Notes: generated from the sequence alone by a model not told the origin. DNA of 64,000 nucleotides from Rhodanobacter denitrificans (GCF_003335105.1 NZ_QFWQ01000003.1:620001-684000); one strand, 5' to 3'; numbered from the stretch's first letter, positions 12,733-23,553 are shown. Numbers and translations: made by a program.

Positions 12733-13119
12733 ATGTCGTTGTCACTACGTCTGCTCGCCATCAGCGCCACCCTCGCCTTCGCCGGCGCCGCTTTCGCCGC
12801 CACCCCGGCCAGCACCACCCCGCCGGCCGCCAAGCCGCACACCGCCCAGCAGCAACGCATGGTCGACTGCAACAAGCAGGCGACCGGCAAGAAAGGCGAC
12901 GAGCGCAAGGCCTTCATGAGTTCCTGCCTGAAGGGCCAGAGCACCGCAGCAGCCGCCGCTCCTGCCGCCGCGGCACCCGCTGCGACGCCTGCGGCCCACG
13001 AGACCCAGCAGGAGAAGATGAAGTCCTGCAATGCCGACGCCAAGACGAAGGCACTCAAGGGCGCGGATCGCAAAGCCTTCATGAGCAGCTGTCTCAAGGG
13101 CGCCCCCGCCACTCCGTAA
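12733..13119 (+). CDS. PsiF repeat family secreted protein
   Basis: The protein has 128 residues, with a signal peptide (about 1-22, ending AAFAA) and two copies of the PsiF repeat. Each repeat has the form Q-x-K/R-M-x-x-C-N through KAFMSSCLKG (about residues 39-68 and 92-123), separated by an Ala/Pro-rich linker. Each repeat holds two cysteines. The family is named after a phosphate-starvation-induced E. coli gene, and its molecular function is unknown. The ATG follows an excellent GGAGGAG site. The protein is expected in the periplasm. Confidence 0.85.
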   Translation: MSLSLRLLAISATLAFAGAAFAATPASTTPPAAKPHTAQQQRMVDCNKQATGKKGDERKAFMSSCLKGQSTAAAAAPAAAAPAATPAAHETQQEKMKSCNADAKTKALKGADRKAFMSSCLKGAPATP

Positions 13120-13242
13120 TACCTCCGGCTCCTGTCGCTTCTCCGGCCCCGCCGGCGCCCGCATGTCCATGCGTGCGTCGGCGGGGCCGCTTCATTAAGC
13201 TCCCCGGCTGTCACGCCCTCGATGCCCGGAAGACAGCCGCCC

Positions 13243-13887
13243 ATGAAGATCGTCGAAGTCCGCCACCCGCTGATCCAGCACAAGCTCGGCCTGATGCGCC
13301 GTGCCGGCGTGAGCACCAAGGATTTCCGCGAACTGGCGTCCGAAGTTGCCGCGCTACTCACCTATGAGGCCACCAAGGATCTGGAAACGGTCGAAGAGCA
13401 GATCCAGGGCTGGGCCGGCCCGTTGCTGGTGCACCGGATCAAGGGCAAGAAGATCACAGTCGTGCCGATCCTGCGTGCCGGCCTGGGCATGCTGCCGGGC
13501 GTGCTCGACATGATTCCGTCGGCGAAGGTCAGCGTGGTCGGCGTGCAACGCGACGAACGCACCCTGCAACCGGTCGCCTACTACGAGAAGCTCAGCGGCC
13601 GCATGGACGAGCGCATCGCGCTGATCGTCGACCCGATGCTGGCCACCGCCGGCACCCTGGTCGCCACCGTCGACATGCTGAAGGCCGCCGGCTGCAAGCA
13701 CATCAAGGGCCTGTTCCTGGTGGCCGCGCCGGAGGGCCTCGAGCGCATAGGGGCGGCGCACCCCGACATCGAGATATATACCGCCGCGATCGACGAACGC
13801 CTCAACGAGAACGGCTACATCCTGCCCGGCCTCGGCGACGCCGGCGACAAGATCTTCGGCACCAAGCAGTTGCCGGCGAGCGACTGA
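13243..13887 (+). CDS. upp: uracil phosphoribosyltransferase
   Basis: Upp converts uracil and PRPP to UMP (pyrimidine salvage). The protein is 214 residues long and starts [16 protein letters not shown], as is typical. The PRPP loop [10 protein letters not shown] is at about 129-138, and the C-terminal [13 protein letters not shown] segment is conserved. The ATG at 13243 was preferred over an upstream in-frame start seven codons earlier because it matches the family N-terminus. No uraA permease gene is adjacent. It converges on the pip gene, with an 84-bp palindromic repeat between them. Confidence 0.97.
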   Translation: MKIVEVRHPLIQHKLGLMRRAGVSTKDFRELASEVAALLTYEATKDLETVEEQIQGWAGPLLVHRIKGKKITVVPILRAGLGMLPGVLDMIPSAKVSVVGVQRDERTLQPVAYYEKLSGRMDERIALIVDPMLATAGTLVATVDMLKAAGCKHIKGLFLVAAPEGLERIGAAHPDIEIYTAAIDERLNENGYILPGLGDAGDKIFGTKQLPASD

Positions 13888-13895
13888 CCGACAGC

Positions 13896-13978
13896 GCAGG
13901 AACCCGCTTGCGGACGTTGCTTTTGCCCGATCCCGAAGACGATCGAAGCAGGAGCATCGCCCGCGAGCGGGCTCCTAC
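13896..13978. repeat. palindromic REP-like repeat, copy 1
   Basis: The left arm at 13896-13923 and right arm at 13951-13978 are imperfect inverted copies. The right arm contains GCCCGC-GA-GCGGGC, which can also fold on itself. The middle contains GATCCCGAA. A second copy with the same arms, same spacing and the same middle word is at 51710-51793. Both lie between the 3' ends of convergent genes, here upp and pip. Confidence 0.75.
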
Positions 13979-13992
13979 CCGCCATGCTCGCC

Positions 13993-14952
13993 TCAACGGC
14001 CAAAACGGGTGGTTGCCTCCACCAGCTCGTGCACGTTGCCGGGCTCGAACGCGGAATGGCCGGCGTCCTGCACGATCCGCAGGTCGGCCTCGGGCCACGC
14101 GCGATGCAGGTCCCACGCGCTGCGCAGCGGGCAGACCACGTCGTAGCGGCCCTGCACGATCACCGCCGGAATGTTGCGGATGCGATCGACGTTGCGCAGC
14201 AGCTGGTCGTCGTGCCCGAAGAAGCCGCCGTTGACGAAGTAATGGCATTCGATCCGCGCGAATGCCAGCGCGAACTCGTCCTCGCCGCTGGATTCGATGT
14301 GCGACTTGTCCTGCCACAGGAAGCTGGTTGCGCCCTCCCACACCGACCAGGCGCGCGCCGCGGCGGTGCGCGTCTTCGCGTCGGCGCTGGTCAGGCGGCG
14401 GTGGTAGGCGCTCATCAGGTCGCCGCGCTCGACCTCGGGAATCGCCGCCAGGTAGGTTTCCCATGCATCCGGATACAGCGCGTCGCAACCCTTCTGGTAG
14501 AACCACTCCAGTTCCCAGCGGCGCAGCATGAAGATGCCGCGCAGCACCAGCTCGGTGACCTTGTCCGGATGGGTCTGCGCATACGCCAGCGCCAGCGTGG
14601 AGCCCCACGAACCGCCGAATACCTGCCAGCGATCGATCGCCAGGTGCCCGCGCACGCGTTCGATGTCGGCCACCAGGTCCCAGGTGGTGTTGTCGGTCAG
14701 CTCCGCGTGCGGGGTGGACTTGCCGCAGCCGCGCTGGTCGAACAACACGATGCGGTACACCGCCGGGTCGAAGAAGCGCCGGCACTTCGGGTTGGTGCCG
14801 CCGCCCGGGCCGCCATGCAGGAACACCACCGGCTTGCCTTGCGGGTTGCCGCTCTGCTCGTAGTACAGCGTGTGCAACGCCGAGACTGGCAGGAAGCCGC
14901 TGTCGAATGGCTCGATTTCGGGATACAGCGAACGCAGCGGCGACGACGGCAT
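13993..14952 (-). CDS. pip: proline iminopeptidase
   Basis: This alpha/beta-hydrolase releases N-terminal proline from peptides in the cytoplasm. Motifs in the 319-residue protein are HGGPGGG at 46-52 (oxyanion region), DQRGCGKS at 72-79, nucleophile Ser115 in GGSWGS, an acid in QGRYDVVCP, and the catalytic His in DAGHSAFEPG near the C-terminus. The ATG at 14952 has a GGAG site eight bases upstream; the in-frame start 11 codons earlier does not. All motifs match family S33. Confidence 0.95.
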   Translation of the reverse strand: MPSSPLRSLYPEIEPFDSGFLPVSALHTLYYEQSGNPQGKPVVFLHGGPGGGTNPKCRRFFDPAVYRIVLFDQRGCGKSTPHAELTDNTTWDLVADIERVRGHLAIDRWQVFGGSWGSTLALAYAQTHPDKVTELVLRGIFMLRRWELEWFYQKGCDALYPDAWETYLAAIPEVERGDLMSAYHRRLTSADAKTRTAAARAWSVWEGATSFLWQDKSHIESSGEDEFALAFARIECHYFVNGGFFGHDDQLLRNVDRIRNIPAVIVQGRYDVVCPLRSAWDLHRAWPEADLRIVQDAGHSAFEPGNVHELVEATTRFGR

Positions 14953-15014
14953 GGCGGCTCCTTCGAACCATCGGACAAGCCGCAAAGCCTAGCACGGGCG
15001 CGGCTTCCGGGCCT

Positions 15015-16406
15015 TCACTCGGCCACGAACAGCTTGCCGGGGTTGAGGATGCCATTGGGATCGAACACCTTGCGCACGCCGCGCATCAGCGTGATCTCCG
15101 CTGCGCTGCGGGTACTGTCCAGATACGCCCGCTTGACCAGGCCGATGCCGTGCTCTGCCGAGATGCTGCCGCCATGGCGCTGCAGCGTCGCCGCCAGCAG
15201 CGTGGTGACGTGCTCACACTGGGCGATGAACGCGTCCTCCGCCAGGCCGTCCGGGCGCAGCACGTTGATATGCAGGTTGCCGTCGCCGATATGGCCGAAC
15301 CAGACCACCTCGGCCTGCGGATACTCGCGCGCCAGCAGTGCCTGCATGTCGTGCAGGAACGCCGGCACCGAGCTGATCCGTACCGATACGTCGTTCTTGT
15401 ACGGCCGCCGCGGCGCCAGGCTCTCGGTAATGCCCTCGCGCAGCCGCCACAACGCGGCGGCCTGCGCCTCGCTCTGCGCGATCACGCCGTCGCTGACCCA
15501 GCCCTGCTCCAGCGCCTGCTCGAACGCGGCCAGGGCCGCTTCCTGCTGGCGCTCGTCGGCCGCGTCGAACTCGCACACCACGTAGTACGGATGATCGCCG
15601 GCGATGGCGCGCTGCGCGCCGTGGGCCAGCACGTGCCGCAGCGCCACGTCGGTGAAAAACTCGAACGCCTGCAACGGCAGCCGCGCGCGGAACAGCGCGA
15701 ACACCTGCATCAACGCATCCATGTCCGGCAGCGCCAGCAGCATCACCTGCGACGGCAACGGCGGATCGGTCAGCCTGAGCGTGGCCTCCACCACGATGCC
15801 CAGGGTGCCTTCCGAGCCGACCATCAGCTGGCGGAAGTCGTAGCCGCTGGAGTTCTTGATCAGGCCGCGGTTGAGTTCGAGCAATTCGCCGCAGCCGGTG
15901 ACCACCTTCAGCCCCGCGATCCACTCGCGCGTGTTGCCGTAGCGGATCACCCGGATGCCGCCGGCATTGGTGGCGATGTTGCCGCCGATCGAGCACGAGC
16001 CGCGCGCCGCGAAGTCGACCGGATAGATCAGGCCATGTTCGCGGGCAGCTTCATGCACGTGCTGCAGGATCATCCCCGGCTGCACGGTGAGCGTACGGTC
16101 GACCGCGTTGAAATCCAGCACCCGGTTCATCCGCTCCAGGCTCAGCACCAGCTCGCCATTCGCCGCCACCGCGCCACCGGACAGGCCGGTGCGGCCGCCG
16201 GACGGCACGATCGCCACGCGCTGATCGTTCGCCCAGCGCACGATCGCCAGCACCTCCTCCGTGCTGGCCGGCAGGGCGACCGCCAGCGGCGCCGGTACCC
16301 AGCGACGGGTCCAGTCGCGGCCGTAATGCTCCAGATCGGCAGCGGCAGTGAGCAGGCGCAGCCCGGGCAGGCGGCCGGACAATTCGGTGAGGCGAGGATC
16401 GGACAT
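15015..16406 (-). CDS. FAD-linked dehydrogenase, probably D-2-hydroxyglutarate dehydrogenase
   Basis: This 463-residue flavoprotein of the GlcD/VAO family has the FAD-binding segment PSGGRTGLSGGAV at 68-80 and GSCSIGGNIATNAGG. It also has the metal/substrate motif HIGDGNLH and the C-terminal EHGIG motif. It is transcribed divergently from serA, with about 120 bases between starts. In Pseudomonas, a D-2-hydroxyglutarate dehydrogenase next to serA removes the D-2-hydroxyglutarate that SerA makes as a side product and pulls serine synthesis forward. The same role is inferred here. D-lactate or glycolate oxidation is the alternative. The ATG at 16406 has a CGGAG site; an in-frame ATG lies six codons upstream. 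Confidence 0.8.
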   Translation of the reverse strand: MSDPRLTELSGRLPGLRLLTAAADLEHYGRDWTRRWVPAPLAVALPASTEEVLAIVRWANDQRVAIVPSGGRTGLSGGAVAANGELVLSLERMNRVLDFNAVDRTLTVQPGMILQHVHEAAREHGLIYPVDFAARGSCSIGGNIATNAGGIRVIRYGNTREWIAGLKVVTGCGELLELNRGLIKNSSGYDFRQLMVGSEGTLGIVVEATLRLTDPPLPSQVMLLALPDMDALMQVFALFRARLPLQAFEFFTDVALRHVLAHGAQRAIAGDHPYYVVCEFDAADERQQEAALAAFEQALEQGWVSDGVIAQSEAQAAALWRLREGITESLAPRRPYKNDVSVRISSVPAFLHDMQALLAREYPQAEVVWFGHIGDGNLHINVLRPDGLAEDAFIAQCEHVTTLLAATLQRHGGSISAEHGIGLVKRAYLDSTRSAAEITLMRGVRKVFDPNGILNPGKLFVAE

Positions 16407-16528
16407 GCTGGGCTCCGGGGTCATGTCCACAGCCTGCCAGCCGCCTGACACCGCGTCCAGTGTTGCAGTGCCGCAAATCGTCTTCGACTCTGGCATAGTA
16501 GGGTTTCCACCCCTTGCCAGGACCGACG

Positions 16529-17761
16529 ATGCAGACCTCCTACCCCCGCCAGGACATCAAGGTATTGCTGCTGGAGGGTGTCAGCGCCAGCGCGGTCGAG
16601 AGTTTCCACCGTGCCGGCTACAGCCAGGTGGAACTGCACGCGAAATCGTTGCCGGACGCCGAACTGAAGGCGCGCATCAGCGACGCGCACATCATCGGCA
16701 TCCGTTCGCGCACCCAGCTCACGGCCGAAGTGCTGGCCCAGGCCAAGCGGCTGATCGCGGTCGGCTGCTTCTGCATCGGCACCAACCAGGTGGACCTGGG
16801 CGCCGCGCGCAAGCTCGGCGTGCCGGTGTTCAACGCACCCTATTCCAACACCCGCAGCGTGGCGGAGCTGGTGATCGCCGAGGCGATCATGCTGCTACGC
16901 GGCATCCCGCAGAAGAACACGCAATGCCATCGCGGCGGCTGGTCCAAGTCGGCCAGTGGCAGCTACGAAACCCGCGACAAGGTGCTCGGCATCGTCGGCT
17001 ACGGCCACATCGGCACCCAGGTCGGCGTGCTGGCCGAGAGCCTGGGCATGCGGGTGATCTTCCACGACATCGAGACCAAGCTGGCGCTGGGCAACGCCCG
17101 TGCAGTCTCCAGCCTGGACGAACTGCTGGACCGCGCCGACGTGGTCACCCTGCACGTGCCGGAAACCCCTGCCACCCAGATGATGATCCGCCGCGAACAA
17201 CTGGCAAAGATGCGCGCCGGCGCGATGCTGATCAACGCCTCGCGCGGCAGCGTGGTGGACATCGACGCGCTGGCTGCGGCGCTGCGCGAAGGCCACCTGG
17301 CCGGGGCTGCGGTGGACGTGTTCCCGAGCGAGCCCAAGGGCAACGACGACCCCTTCGTCTCGCCGCTGGTCGGCATGGACAACGTGATCCTGACGCCGCA
17401 CATCGGCGGCAGCACACTGGAGGCGCAGGACAACATCGGCATCGAGGTCGCCAGCAAGCTGATCCGCTATAGCGACAACGGTTCGACCCTGTCGGCGGTG
17501 AATTTCCCGGAAGTCACCCTGCCCGAGCACCCGCACAGCCGCCGCCTGCTGCACATCCACCGCAACGTGCCGGGCACGCTGTCGCGCATCAACGAACTGT
17601 TCTCGGCCGGCAACATCAACATCGACGCGCAGTTCCTGCAAACCGACAGCGAAGTCGGCTACGTGGTGATCGACGTGAGTGCCGACGAGGCCCAGGCGAA
17701 CGACCTCAAGGCGAAGCTGGCGGCGATCCCGGGCACCTTGCGCAGCCGCGTCCTGTATTGA
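16529..17761 (+). CDS. serA: D-3-phosphoglycerate dehydrogenase
   Basis: SerA carries out the first committed step of serine synthesis. The protein has 410 residues, the same length as the E. coli enzyme. The NAD site GYGHIG lies at 157-162, with Asp180 ending the Rossmann strand. Catalytic Arg239 (NASRG), Glu268 and His291 (HIGGST) follow. A C-terminal ACT domain from about residue 337 probably mediates serine feedback inhibition. The ATG at 16529 was chosen, five codons into the longer frame. A divergent flavoprotein gene probably consumes its D-2-hydroxyglutarate by-product. Confidence 0.96.
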   Translation: MQTSYPRQDIKVLLLEGVSASAVESFHRAGYSQVELHAKSLPDAELKARISDAHIIGIRSRTQLTAEVLAQAKRLIAVGCFCIGTNQVDLGAARKLGVPVFNAPYSNTRSVAELVIAEAIMLLRGIPQKNTQCHRGGWSKSASGSYETRDKVLGIVGYGHIGTQVGVLAESLGMRVIFHDIETKLALGNARAVSSLDELLDRADVVTLHVPETPATQMMIRREQLAKMRAGAMLINASRGSVVDIDALAAALREGHLAGAAVDVFPSEPKGNDDPFVSPLVGMDNVILTPHIGGSTLEAQDNIGIEVASKLIRYSDNGSTLSAVNFPEVTLPEHPHSRRLLHIHRNVPGTLSRINELFSAGNINIDAQFLQTDSEVGYVVIDVSADEAQANDLKAKLAAIPGTLRSRVLY

Positions 17762-17781
17762 AGCAGGCCGGTGGGTGACAG

Positions 17782-17809
17782 CACGAGGGGCGCCAGCGCG
17801 CCCCTCGTG
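17782..17809. terminator. hairpin terminator between convergent serA and the 17839-18174 gene
   Basis: CACGAGGGGCGC-CAGC-GCGCCCCTCGTG is a perfect 12-bp stem with a 4-base loop. T-runs are weak on both sides, but position and stability fit a shared terminator. Confidence 0.65.
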
Positions 17810-17838
17810 TCAACGCAAAAAGCACCGCCGGCCCTTGC

Positions 17839-18174
17839 TCAGTGGCCGATTTCCTTGCTGACCTGGTTTTCCTGCTGGTCCAGCGTCTTCTGCTCCTGCC
17901 GGGTGACGTGGCCGTGGTTCTGGCTGGCCATGTCGCGCTCCTCCTGGCGGATCCGGTGATCGTCCTGATGCAACTTGGCTGCATCGGCCTTGCTCATGTC
18001 GCCTTCCTTCACTTCGTCGCGGATCCGCGCGTTCTGGTGATGCAGGCGGTCGTTGACCTGTTCGCGACGCGGGTGGTGCTTCTGCCACTTCGTATCGACA
18101 TCCTTTGCGGCGCACACGGTCGTGCCCGCGACAGCAACCAGCAGGGTGGCAATCAGCACGGACTGGATCTTCAT
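17839..18174 (-). CDS. small secreted charged protein, function unknown
   Basis: The protein has 111 residues. A signal peptide of about 22 residues ends VCAA. The mature part is almost entirely helical, charged and rich in His, Gln, Lys, Asp and Glu. It contains HHPRREQVNDRL, NARIRDEVKEG, DHRIRQEERDMASQNHGH and EQKTLDQQENQVSKEIG. Similar small proteins are common in Xanthomonadales and Burkholderiales, to my recollection, and none has a known role. The ATG at 18174 follows a GAGAC-like site; upstream in-frame sequence has no signal peptide and is not used. A soluble periplasmic helical bundle is likely. Confidence 0.75.
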   Translation of the reverse strand: MKIQSVLIATLLVAVAGTTVCAAKDVDTKWQKHHPRREQVNDRLHHQNARIRDEVKEGDMSKADAAKLHQDDHRIRQEERDMASQNHGHVTRQEQKTLDQQENQVSKEIGH

Positions 18175-18352
18175 GGATGGGTCTCCGTCGGTCTCGGTTG
18201 GAATGACGGCCGCCGGTGCTGCCGGCGCCCGCGAGACGCATCCTACGGAGCCGATCCGGCACTCCACCAGTGGGTCGCAAGCAGAGCCAGCGCCTGCGGT
18301 TCAGATGCCTGCCCGCGGACTAAACGCAGGAATTCGCGGCGGGGCCTTCCTG

Positions 18353-19117
18353 TCAACCGGACTGGGCAGGCATGCGTGTCTGCCTGTTTCCACCGCGCTT
18401 GCCCACGGCCGCCTCCCCTGCTGGCGCCTTGCTTGCCGCGTCGGCGCCATCGGCACCTGCAGGAGGTGATCCCTTGCGCGATCCGCTGGTCTTGCCGGAA
18501 ACGCGGCGCTGCTGCAGGCGATGCTCCTCGCGGAACGCGTCCATGTAGGCCTTCAGCTCGCTCCGCTTCCTCGCACTGGCGTCCGGCCCGGAAAGCCGGC
18601 CCTCGTCGATGCCCCGCAGCATCCGCTGCAACAGGTCGTAATCGTGGTAATCGCGGTAGGGCTTGAGGTCGAGATCCGCCGGCACCTTGACCAGGCGCTC
18701 GTCGCCGATCGACTTCACGTACTTCTGCATGAAGCGGTCGTAGGCGGCCCAGGTGATCCGTTCGGCGTTCACTGCCGCCTCTTCGGCGCGGGTCGCGATC
18801 TGGTGCGCGTGCAGGTAGTGCAGGCCCAGCTGGTCGATCAGGGTCTTTTCCACCTCCTCGTGCAGGATCAGGAAGCGGTCCACCTCGATGGTGCGCCCGC
18901 GGAACGTGAAGCTCTCCGGCAGATGGCGGTCGATGTAGATGGTCTTGCCATCCTTGCTGTAGCCCGCGAGGTAGGGAATGTCGTGCTCGCGGTCGAGCTT
19001 CTTCACCCGCCGCAGGATCGCGTCCAGCGCACGGTCCAGCATCAATGCCGAGACGTACCAGTCGGGGGCCTTCAGTTTCACGTGCGGGGCGCAGGGATGA
19101 CAGCTGTTCGACGGCAT
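18353..19117 (-). CDS. uncharacterised protein with HExxE/HxxHxH motif
   Basis: The protein has 254 residues and is not recognised as a named family. The N-terminal 200 residues look like a folded domain; the last 55 are low-complexity (Gly, Ala, Lys, Arg). Residues 86-90 read HEEVE, followed by His100, His103 and His105 and an acidic helix at 113-114. This arrangement could bind a metal, as in zincin-like peptidases, but that is inference only. IDRHLPESF and a conserved block YDRFMQKYVKSIGDERLV are also notable. The start at 19117 (MPSNSCHPCAPH) gives a short Cys/His-rich N-terminus. It is monocistronic, downstream of tRNA-Pro. Confidence 0.7.
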   Translation of the reverse strand: MPSNSCHPCAPHVKLKAPDWYVSALMLDRALDAILRRVKKLDREHDIPYLAGYSKDGKTIYIDRHLPESFTFRGRTIEVDRFLILHEEVEKTLIDQLGLHYLHAHQIATRAEEAAVNAERITWAAYDRFMQKYVKSIGDERLVKVPADLDLKPYRDYHDYDLLQRMLRGIDEGRLSGPDASARKRSELKAYMDAFREEHRLQQRRVSGKTSGSRKGSPPAGADGADAASKAPAGEAAVGKRGGNRQTRMPAQSG

Positions 19118-19220
19118 GACGGCATCTCCCGGAGGTGGAAATCTCCAGCCGGAGCCTACCCCACGGCACGCCTCGGATGCATCACTTGCGCGGCCACAGG
19201 CGGCGCCGGCCAAAAACAGG

Positions 19221-19242
19221 AAACGGCGCCAGGGCGCCGTTT
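19221..19242 (-). terminator. intrinsic terminator of tRNA-Pro
   Basis: On the minus strand AAACGGCGCC pairs with GGCGCCGTTT across a 2-base loop and is followed by CCTGTTTTT. It lies 20 bases after the CCA end of the tRNA. Confidence 0.85.
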
Positions 19243-19261
19243 CTGTCGAGTCTTGCCGAAT

Positions 19262-19338
19262 TGGTCGGGGCGGCCGGATTCGAACCGACGACCCTCTGCC
19301 CCCCAGGCAGATGCGCTACCAGGCTGCGCTACGCCCCG
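19262..19338 (-). tRNA. tRNA-Pro (anticodon GGG), CCA encoded
   Basis: The cloverleaf was read by eye on the minus strand. The acceptor stem is CGGGGCG/CGCCCCG with discriminator A and an encoded CCA. The D-arm is GCGC/GCGC. The anticodon stem TCTGC/GCAGA closes loop CTGGGGG with anticodon GGG. The T-arm GTCGG-TTCGAAT-CCGGC has one G-T pair. It is 77 nt including CCA and reads the CCC and CCU proline codons. Confidence 0.97.
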
Positions 19339-19388
19339 ACGATACGGCAAGCTGGTTAGTCTAGCAGCTTGTGACGGTGGTCCGGAAG

Positions 19389-19745
19389 TCAGCGGCGCAG
19401 CAGCGCCAGCACTTCCTCCAGCTCCATCCGCACCTGACGCACGATCTGGTGCGAGATGCTCGCCTCCATCCGTGCCTGCGGACCTTCCAGCCGCGCGCGT
19501 GCTCCGGTGATGGTGAATCCTTCGTCGTACAGCAGCGAACGGATCTGGCGGATCATCAGCACGTCATGGCGCTGGTAATAGCGACGGTTGCCGCGGCGCT
19601 TGACCGGATTGAGCGCGGGAAACTCCTGCTCCCAGTAGCGCAGCACGTGAGGCTTCACACCGCACAACTCGCCGACCTCACCGATGGTGAAGTAGCGCTT
19701 GGCCGGGATGGCAGGCAGTTCGGTGTTATTCCCTTGGTCCAGCAT
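19389..19745 (-). CDS. MerR-family transcriptional regulator
   Basis: This 118-residue protein has an N-terminal MerR winged helix-turn-helix: [21 protein letters not shown], then [17 protein letters not shown]. The C-terminal helix is short, with no metal-binding cysteines beyond the one in the HTH. Its start overlaps the end of ihfA by 20 bases. A MerR regulator directly after ihfA is a constant feature of many gammaproteobacterial genomes. Its targets are unknown. It is the last gene of the thrS-pheST-ihfA operon, and tRNA-Pro follows in the same direction. Confidence 0.92.
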   Translation of the reverse strand: MLDQGNNTELPAIPAKRYFTIGEVGELCGVKPHVLRYWEQEFPALNPVKRRGNRRYYQRHDVLMIRQIRSLLYDEGFTITGARARLEGPQARMEASISHQIVRQVRMELEEVLALLRR

Positions 19746-20025
19746 AGCCCTCGACTCTTACCTTGAGTTTCTGCCCAGGCCGGAACGTCACCACGCGCCG
19801 GGCGGAGATCGGGATCTCCTCGCCGGTCTTCGGGTTGCGCCCGGGCCGCTGGTTCTTCAGCCGCAGGTCGAAGTTGCCGAAACCGGACAGCTTCACCTGC
19901 TCGCCGCTTTCCAGGGCTTCGCGGACCACCTCGAAGTAGGCGTCCACGAATTCCTTCGCCTCGCGCTTGTTGAGGCCCACGTCGAGGAAAAGCCGCTCGG
20001 CCATTTCCGCCTTGGTCAGCGCCAT
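19726..20025 (-). CDS. ihfA: integration host factor subunit alpha
   Basis: This 99-residue nucleoid protein bends DNA as a heterodimer with IhfB. The beta-arm holds the sequence [14 protein letters not shown], with the intercalating Pro65 in NPKTG, and the N-terminus [13 protein letters not shown] is family-typical. One base separates its ATG from the pheT stop, indicating coupling. It has the usual IHF-alpha position downstream of pheT. Confidence 0.97.
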   Translation of the reverse strand: MALTKAEMAERLFLDVGLNKREAKEFVDAYFEVVREALESGEQVKLSGFGNFDLRLKNQRPGRNPKTGEEIPISARRVVTFRPGQKLKVRVEGYAGPRE

Positions 20026-20026
20026 T

Positions 20027-22405
20027 TCATCCTCGCAGCTTCGCCTTGCATGATTGCTCCAACGCGGCTATCGCTTCACGAACGCAACGGTCCGCGTCGT
20101 CGTCGGTAAGGGTGCGTGAAGCGTCCTGCAAAATCAAGCCCATAGCGAGGCTTTTTCGGCCTGCTTCGACTCCCTTGCCGCTGTAACGGTCGAACAGGCG
20201 CAATTCCTTCAACCCCTCGCCGAGCGTGCGGCGGACTGTCTGCTCGATCTGTGACCAACTGACCGATTCCGGCAGGTCCACCGCGATGTCGCGGCGCACT
20301 GCGGGGAACCTTGGCACCGCTCGCGCCTGCGGCAGGCGCCGTACCAGCAGCGGCTCCAGGGCCAGCTCCAGCACGTGCACGTCCGCACCCAGGTCCAGCG
20401 CCCTGGCCAGTTGCGGGTGCAATGCCCCCAGGTAACCCACCGTCACGCCATCGCGGGCCACCCGCGCGCCACGGCCCGGATGCAACCAACCCGGCAGGCC
20501 GTCGGCATGCACCGACCAGCGCTGCGGCTCGCCGCCCCAGGCGACCAGGGTATCCAGGTCGCCCTTGAGATCGTGGAAATCCAGCTCCCGCGACGGCTCG
20601 CCCCACTGTTCGGCAAGGGCGCTGCCGCAGGCGACGATGGCCAGGCTGGGGGTTTCGACCGGGGGATCGCCGGCACCAAATACCCGCGCCAGCTCGAACA
20701 GGCGCACCCGCTCCTGCTGGCGCGCGCGGTTGTGGCGCAATGCCTCGATCAGCCCCGGCAGCAGCGACGGCCGCATCACCGCCAGATCGGCCGACAACGG
20801 ATTGGCCAAATGTACCAAGCGCTCGGTGAAGCCCCAGCTCGCCAGCAGATCGGCCGCCACGAACGACAGGTTGACGGCTTCGTAGTAGTCGCGCGCAGCC
20901 AGTTGTTCGCGCAGCGCCAGTTCGCCGATACGCGCCTCCGGCTCGATCGCCAGGGTCAGCGCGCCGGCCGGGGTCGCCGTGGGGATGTTGTCGTAGCCGA
21001 AGATGCGCGCGACCTCCTCGATCAGATCCTCCTCGCGTTCGATGTCGAAGCGGCTGCTCGGCGCGGTAATCCGCCAGCCGTCGGCGGTCTCCTCCACCCG
21101 CATGCCCAGCGCGGTGAAGATGCGCCCCACTTCGGCATCGGCCACGTCCACGCCAAGCACCCGCTTCAGGCGCGTGCGACGCAGGGCGACCGGCACCGGC
21201 AGCGGCAGGTCGGCCGGGCTCTCCGCCACCAGCACCGGCCCGGCGTGGCCGCCGGCAATCGCCAGCAACAGTTCGGTGGCGCGCTCCAGCGCACGGGACG
21301 GCAGCTCGGGGTCGACGCCACGCTCGAAGCGGTGCGAGGCATCGGTATGCAGGCCCAGCTTGCGCGCGCGCCCCATGATCGCGGCGGGCGCGAAATGCGC
21401 GGACTCCAGGAAGACATTACGGGTGACGTCGGTGACGCGCGAATCGTAGCCGCCCATCACGCCCGCTACCGCCAGCGCCTTGTGCTCGTCGGCGATCAGC
21501 ACGAAGCCTTCGTCCAGTTTCGCCTCGCTGCCATCGAGCAGCTTCAGCAGCTCGCCGACGCGCGCGTGGCGCACCACGATGTCGCCTTCGAGCGTGTCGT
21601 TGTCGAACGCGTGCAGCGGCTGGCCCAGCTCCAGCATCACGTAGTTGGTCACGTCGACCACGGCGCTGATCGGACGCAGCCCGGCGCGGCGCAGGCGTTC
21701 GGCCAGCCACAGCGGCGTGCGCGCGGCCGGATCGATGCCCTCGACGATCCGGCCGAGATAGCGCGGCGCGTCCTTGCCGGCTTCCAGCCGGATGCCGCGA
21801 CGCGACGGGCCGGTGACCGGCACGGTCGCCTGCACCGGCAGCTTCACCGTACTGCCGAACAGCGCGGCCACATCGTGCGCCAGACCGAACAGGCCGAGGC
21901 AATCCGGCCGGTTCGGGGTGAGCTTCAGCTCGATGCTGGCATCGGGCAGGCCTAGGTAATCGGCCAGCGGCTGGCCCACCGGCGCATCCGCGGGCAATTC
22001 CAGCAGGCCGGAAGCGTCGGTGTCGATGCCCAGCTCCTTTGCCGAACACAGCATGCCGGACGACTCCACGCCGCGCAGCTTGGCCGCCTTGATGGAAATG
22101 CCCCCAGGCAGCTCCGCCCCGATCTTCGCCAGCGGCACCTTGATGCCGACGCGCGCGTTCGGCGCACCACAGACGATCTGCAGCGGCTCGCCCTGCCCCG
22201 CGTTCACCTTGCACACCTGCAGGCGGTCAGCTTGCGGATGCTTCTCGGCGCCAACTATCTCGGCTACCACCACGCCGGCCAAGCCGTCGCCCAGCGGCGT
22301 GAGCTCCTCTACCTCCAGCCCCGCCATGGTCAGCGCATGCGCCAGCGCGGCACGGTCGGCCCTGATCTCGACCAACTCGCGCAGCCAGTTCTCGGAAAAT
22401 TTCAT
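20027..22405 (-). CDS. pheT: phenylalanyl-tRNA synthetase beta subunit
   Basis: This 792-residue subunit has an N-terminal tRNA-binding (EMAP-like) domain at about 39-150, B3/B4 editing domains, a B5 domain, a catalytic-like core, and a C-terminal ferredoxin-fold anticodon-binding domain (ending [18 protein letters not shown]). It forms the alpha2-beta2 PheRS with PheS. It starts 23 bases after pheS. All domains are present and the length is normal. Confidence 0.97.
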   Translation of the reverse strand: MKFSENWLRELVEIRADRAALAHALTMAGLEVEELTPLGDGLAGVVVAEIVGAEKHPQADRLQVCKVNAGQGEPLQIVCGAPNARVGIKVPLAKIGAELPGGISIKAAKLRGVESSGMLCSAKELGIDTDASGLLELPADAPVGQPLADYLGLPDASIELKLTPNRPDCLGLFGLAHDVAALFGSTVKLPVQATVPVTGPSRRGIRLEAGKDAPRYLGRIVEGIDPAARTPLWLAERLRRAGLRPISAVVDVTNYVMLELGQPLHAFDNDTLEGDIVVRHARVGELLKLLDGSEAKLDEGFVLIADEHKALAVAGVMGGYDSRVTDVTRNVFLESAHFAPAAIMGRARKLGLHTDASHRFERGVDPELPSRALERATELLLAIAGGHAGPVLVAESPADLPLPVPVALRRTRLKRVLGVDVADAEVGRIFTALGMRVEETADGWRITAPSSRFDIEREEDLIEEVARIFGYDNIPTATPAGALTLAIEPEARIGELALREQLAARDYYEAVNLSFVAADLLASWGFTERLVHLANPLSADLAVMRPSLLPGLIEALRHNRARQQERVRLFELARVFGAGDPPVETPSLAIVACGSALAEQWGEPSRELDFHDLKGDLDTLVAWGGEPQRWSVHADGLPGWLHPGRGARVARDGVTVGYLGALHPQLARALDLGADVHVLELALEPLLVRRLPQARAVPRFPAVRRDIAVDLPESVSWSQIEQTVRRTLGEGLKELRLFDRYSGKGVEAGRKSLAMGLILQDASRTLTDDDADRCVREAIAALEQSCKAKLRG

Positions 22406-22428
22406 GCTTGTCGATTCCTAGACGCGAT

Positions 22429-23553
<1,125 letters not shown>

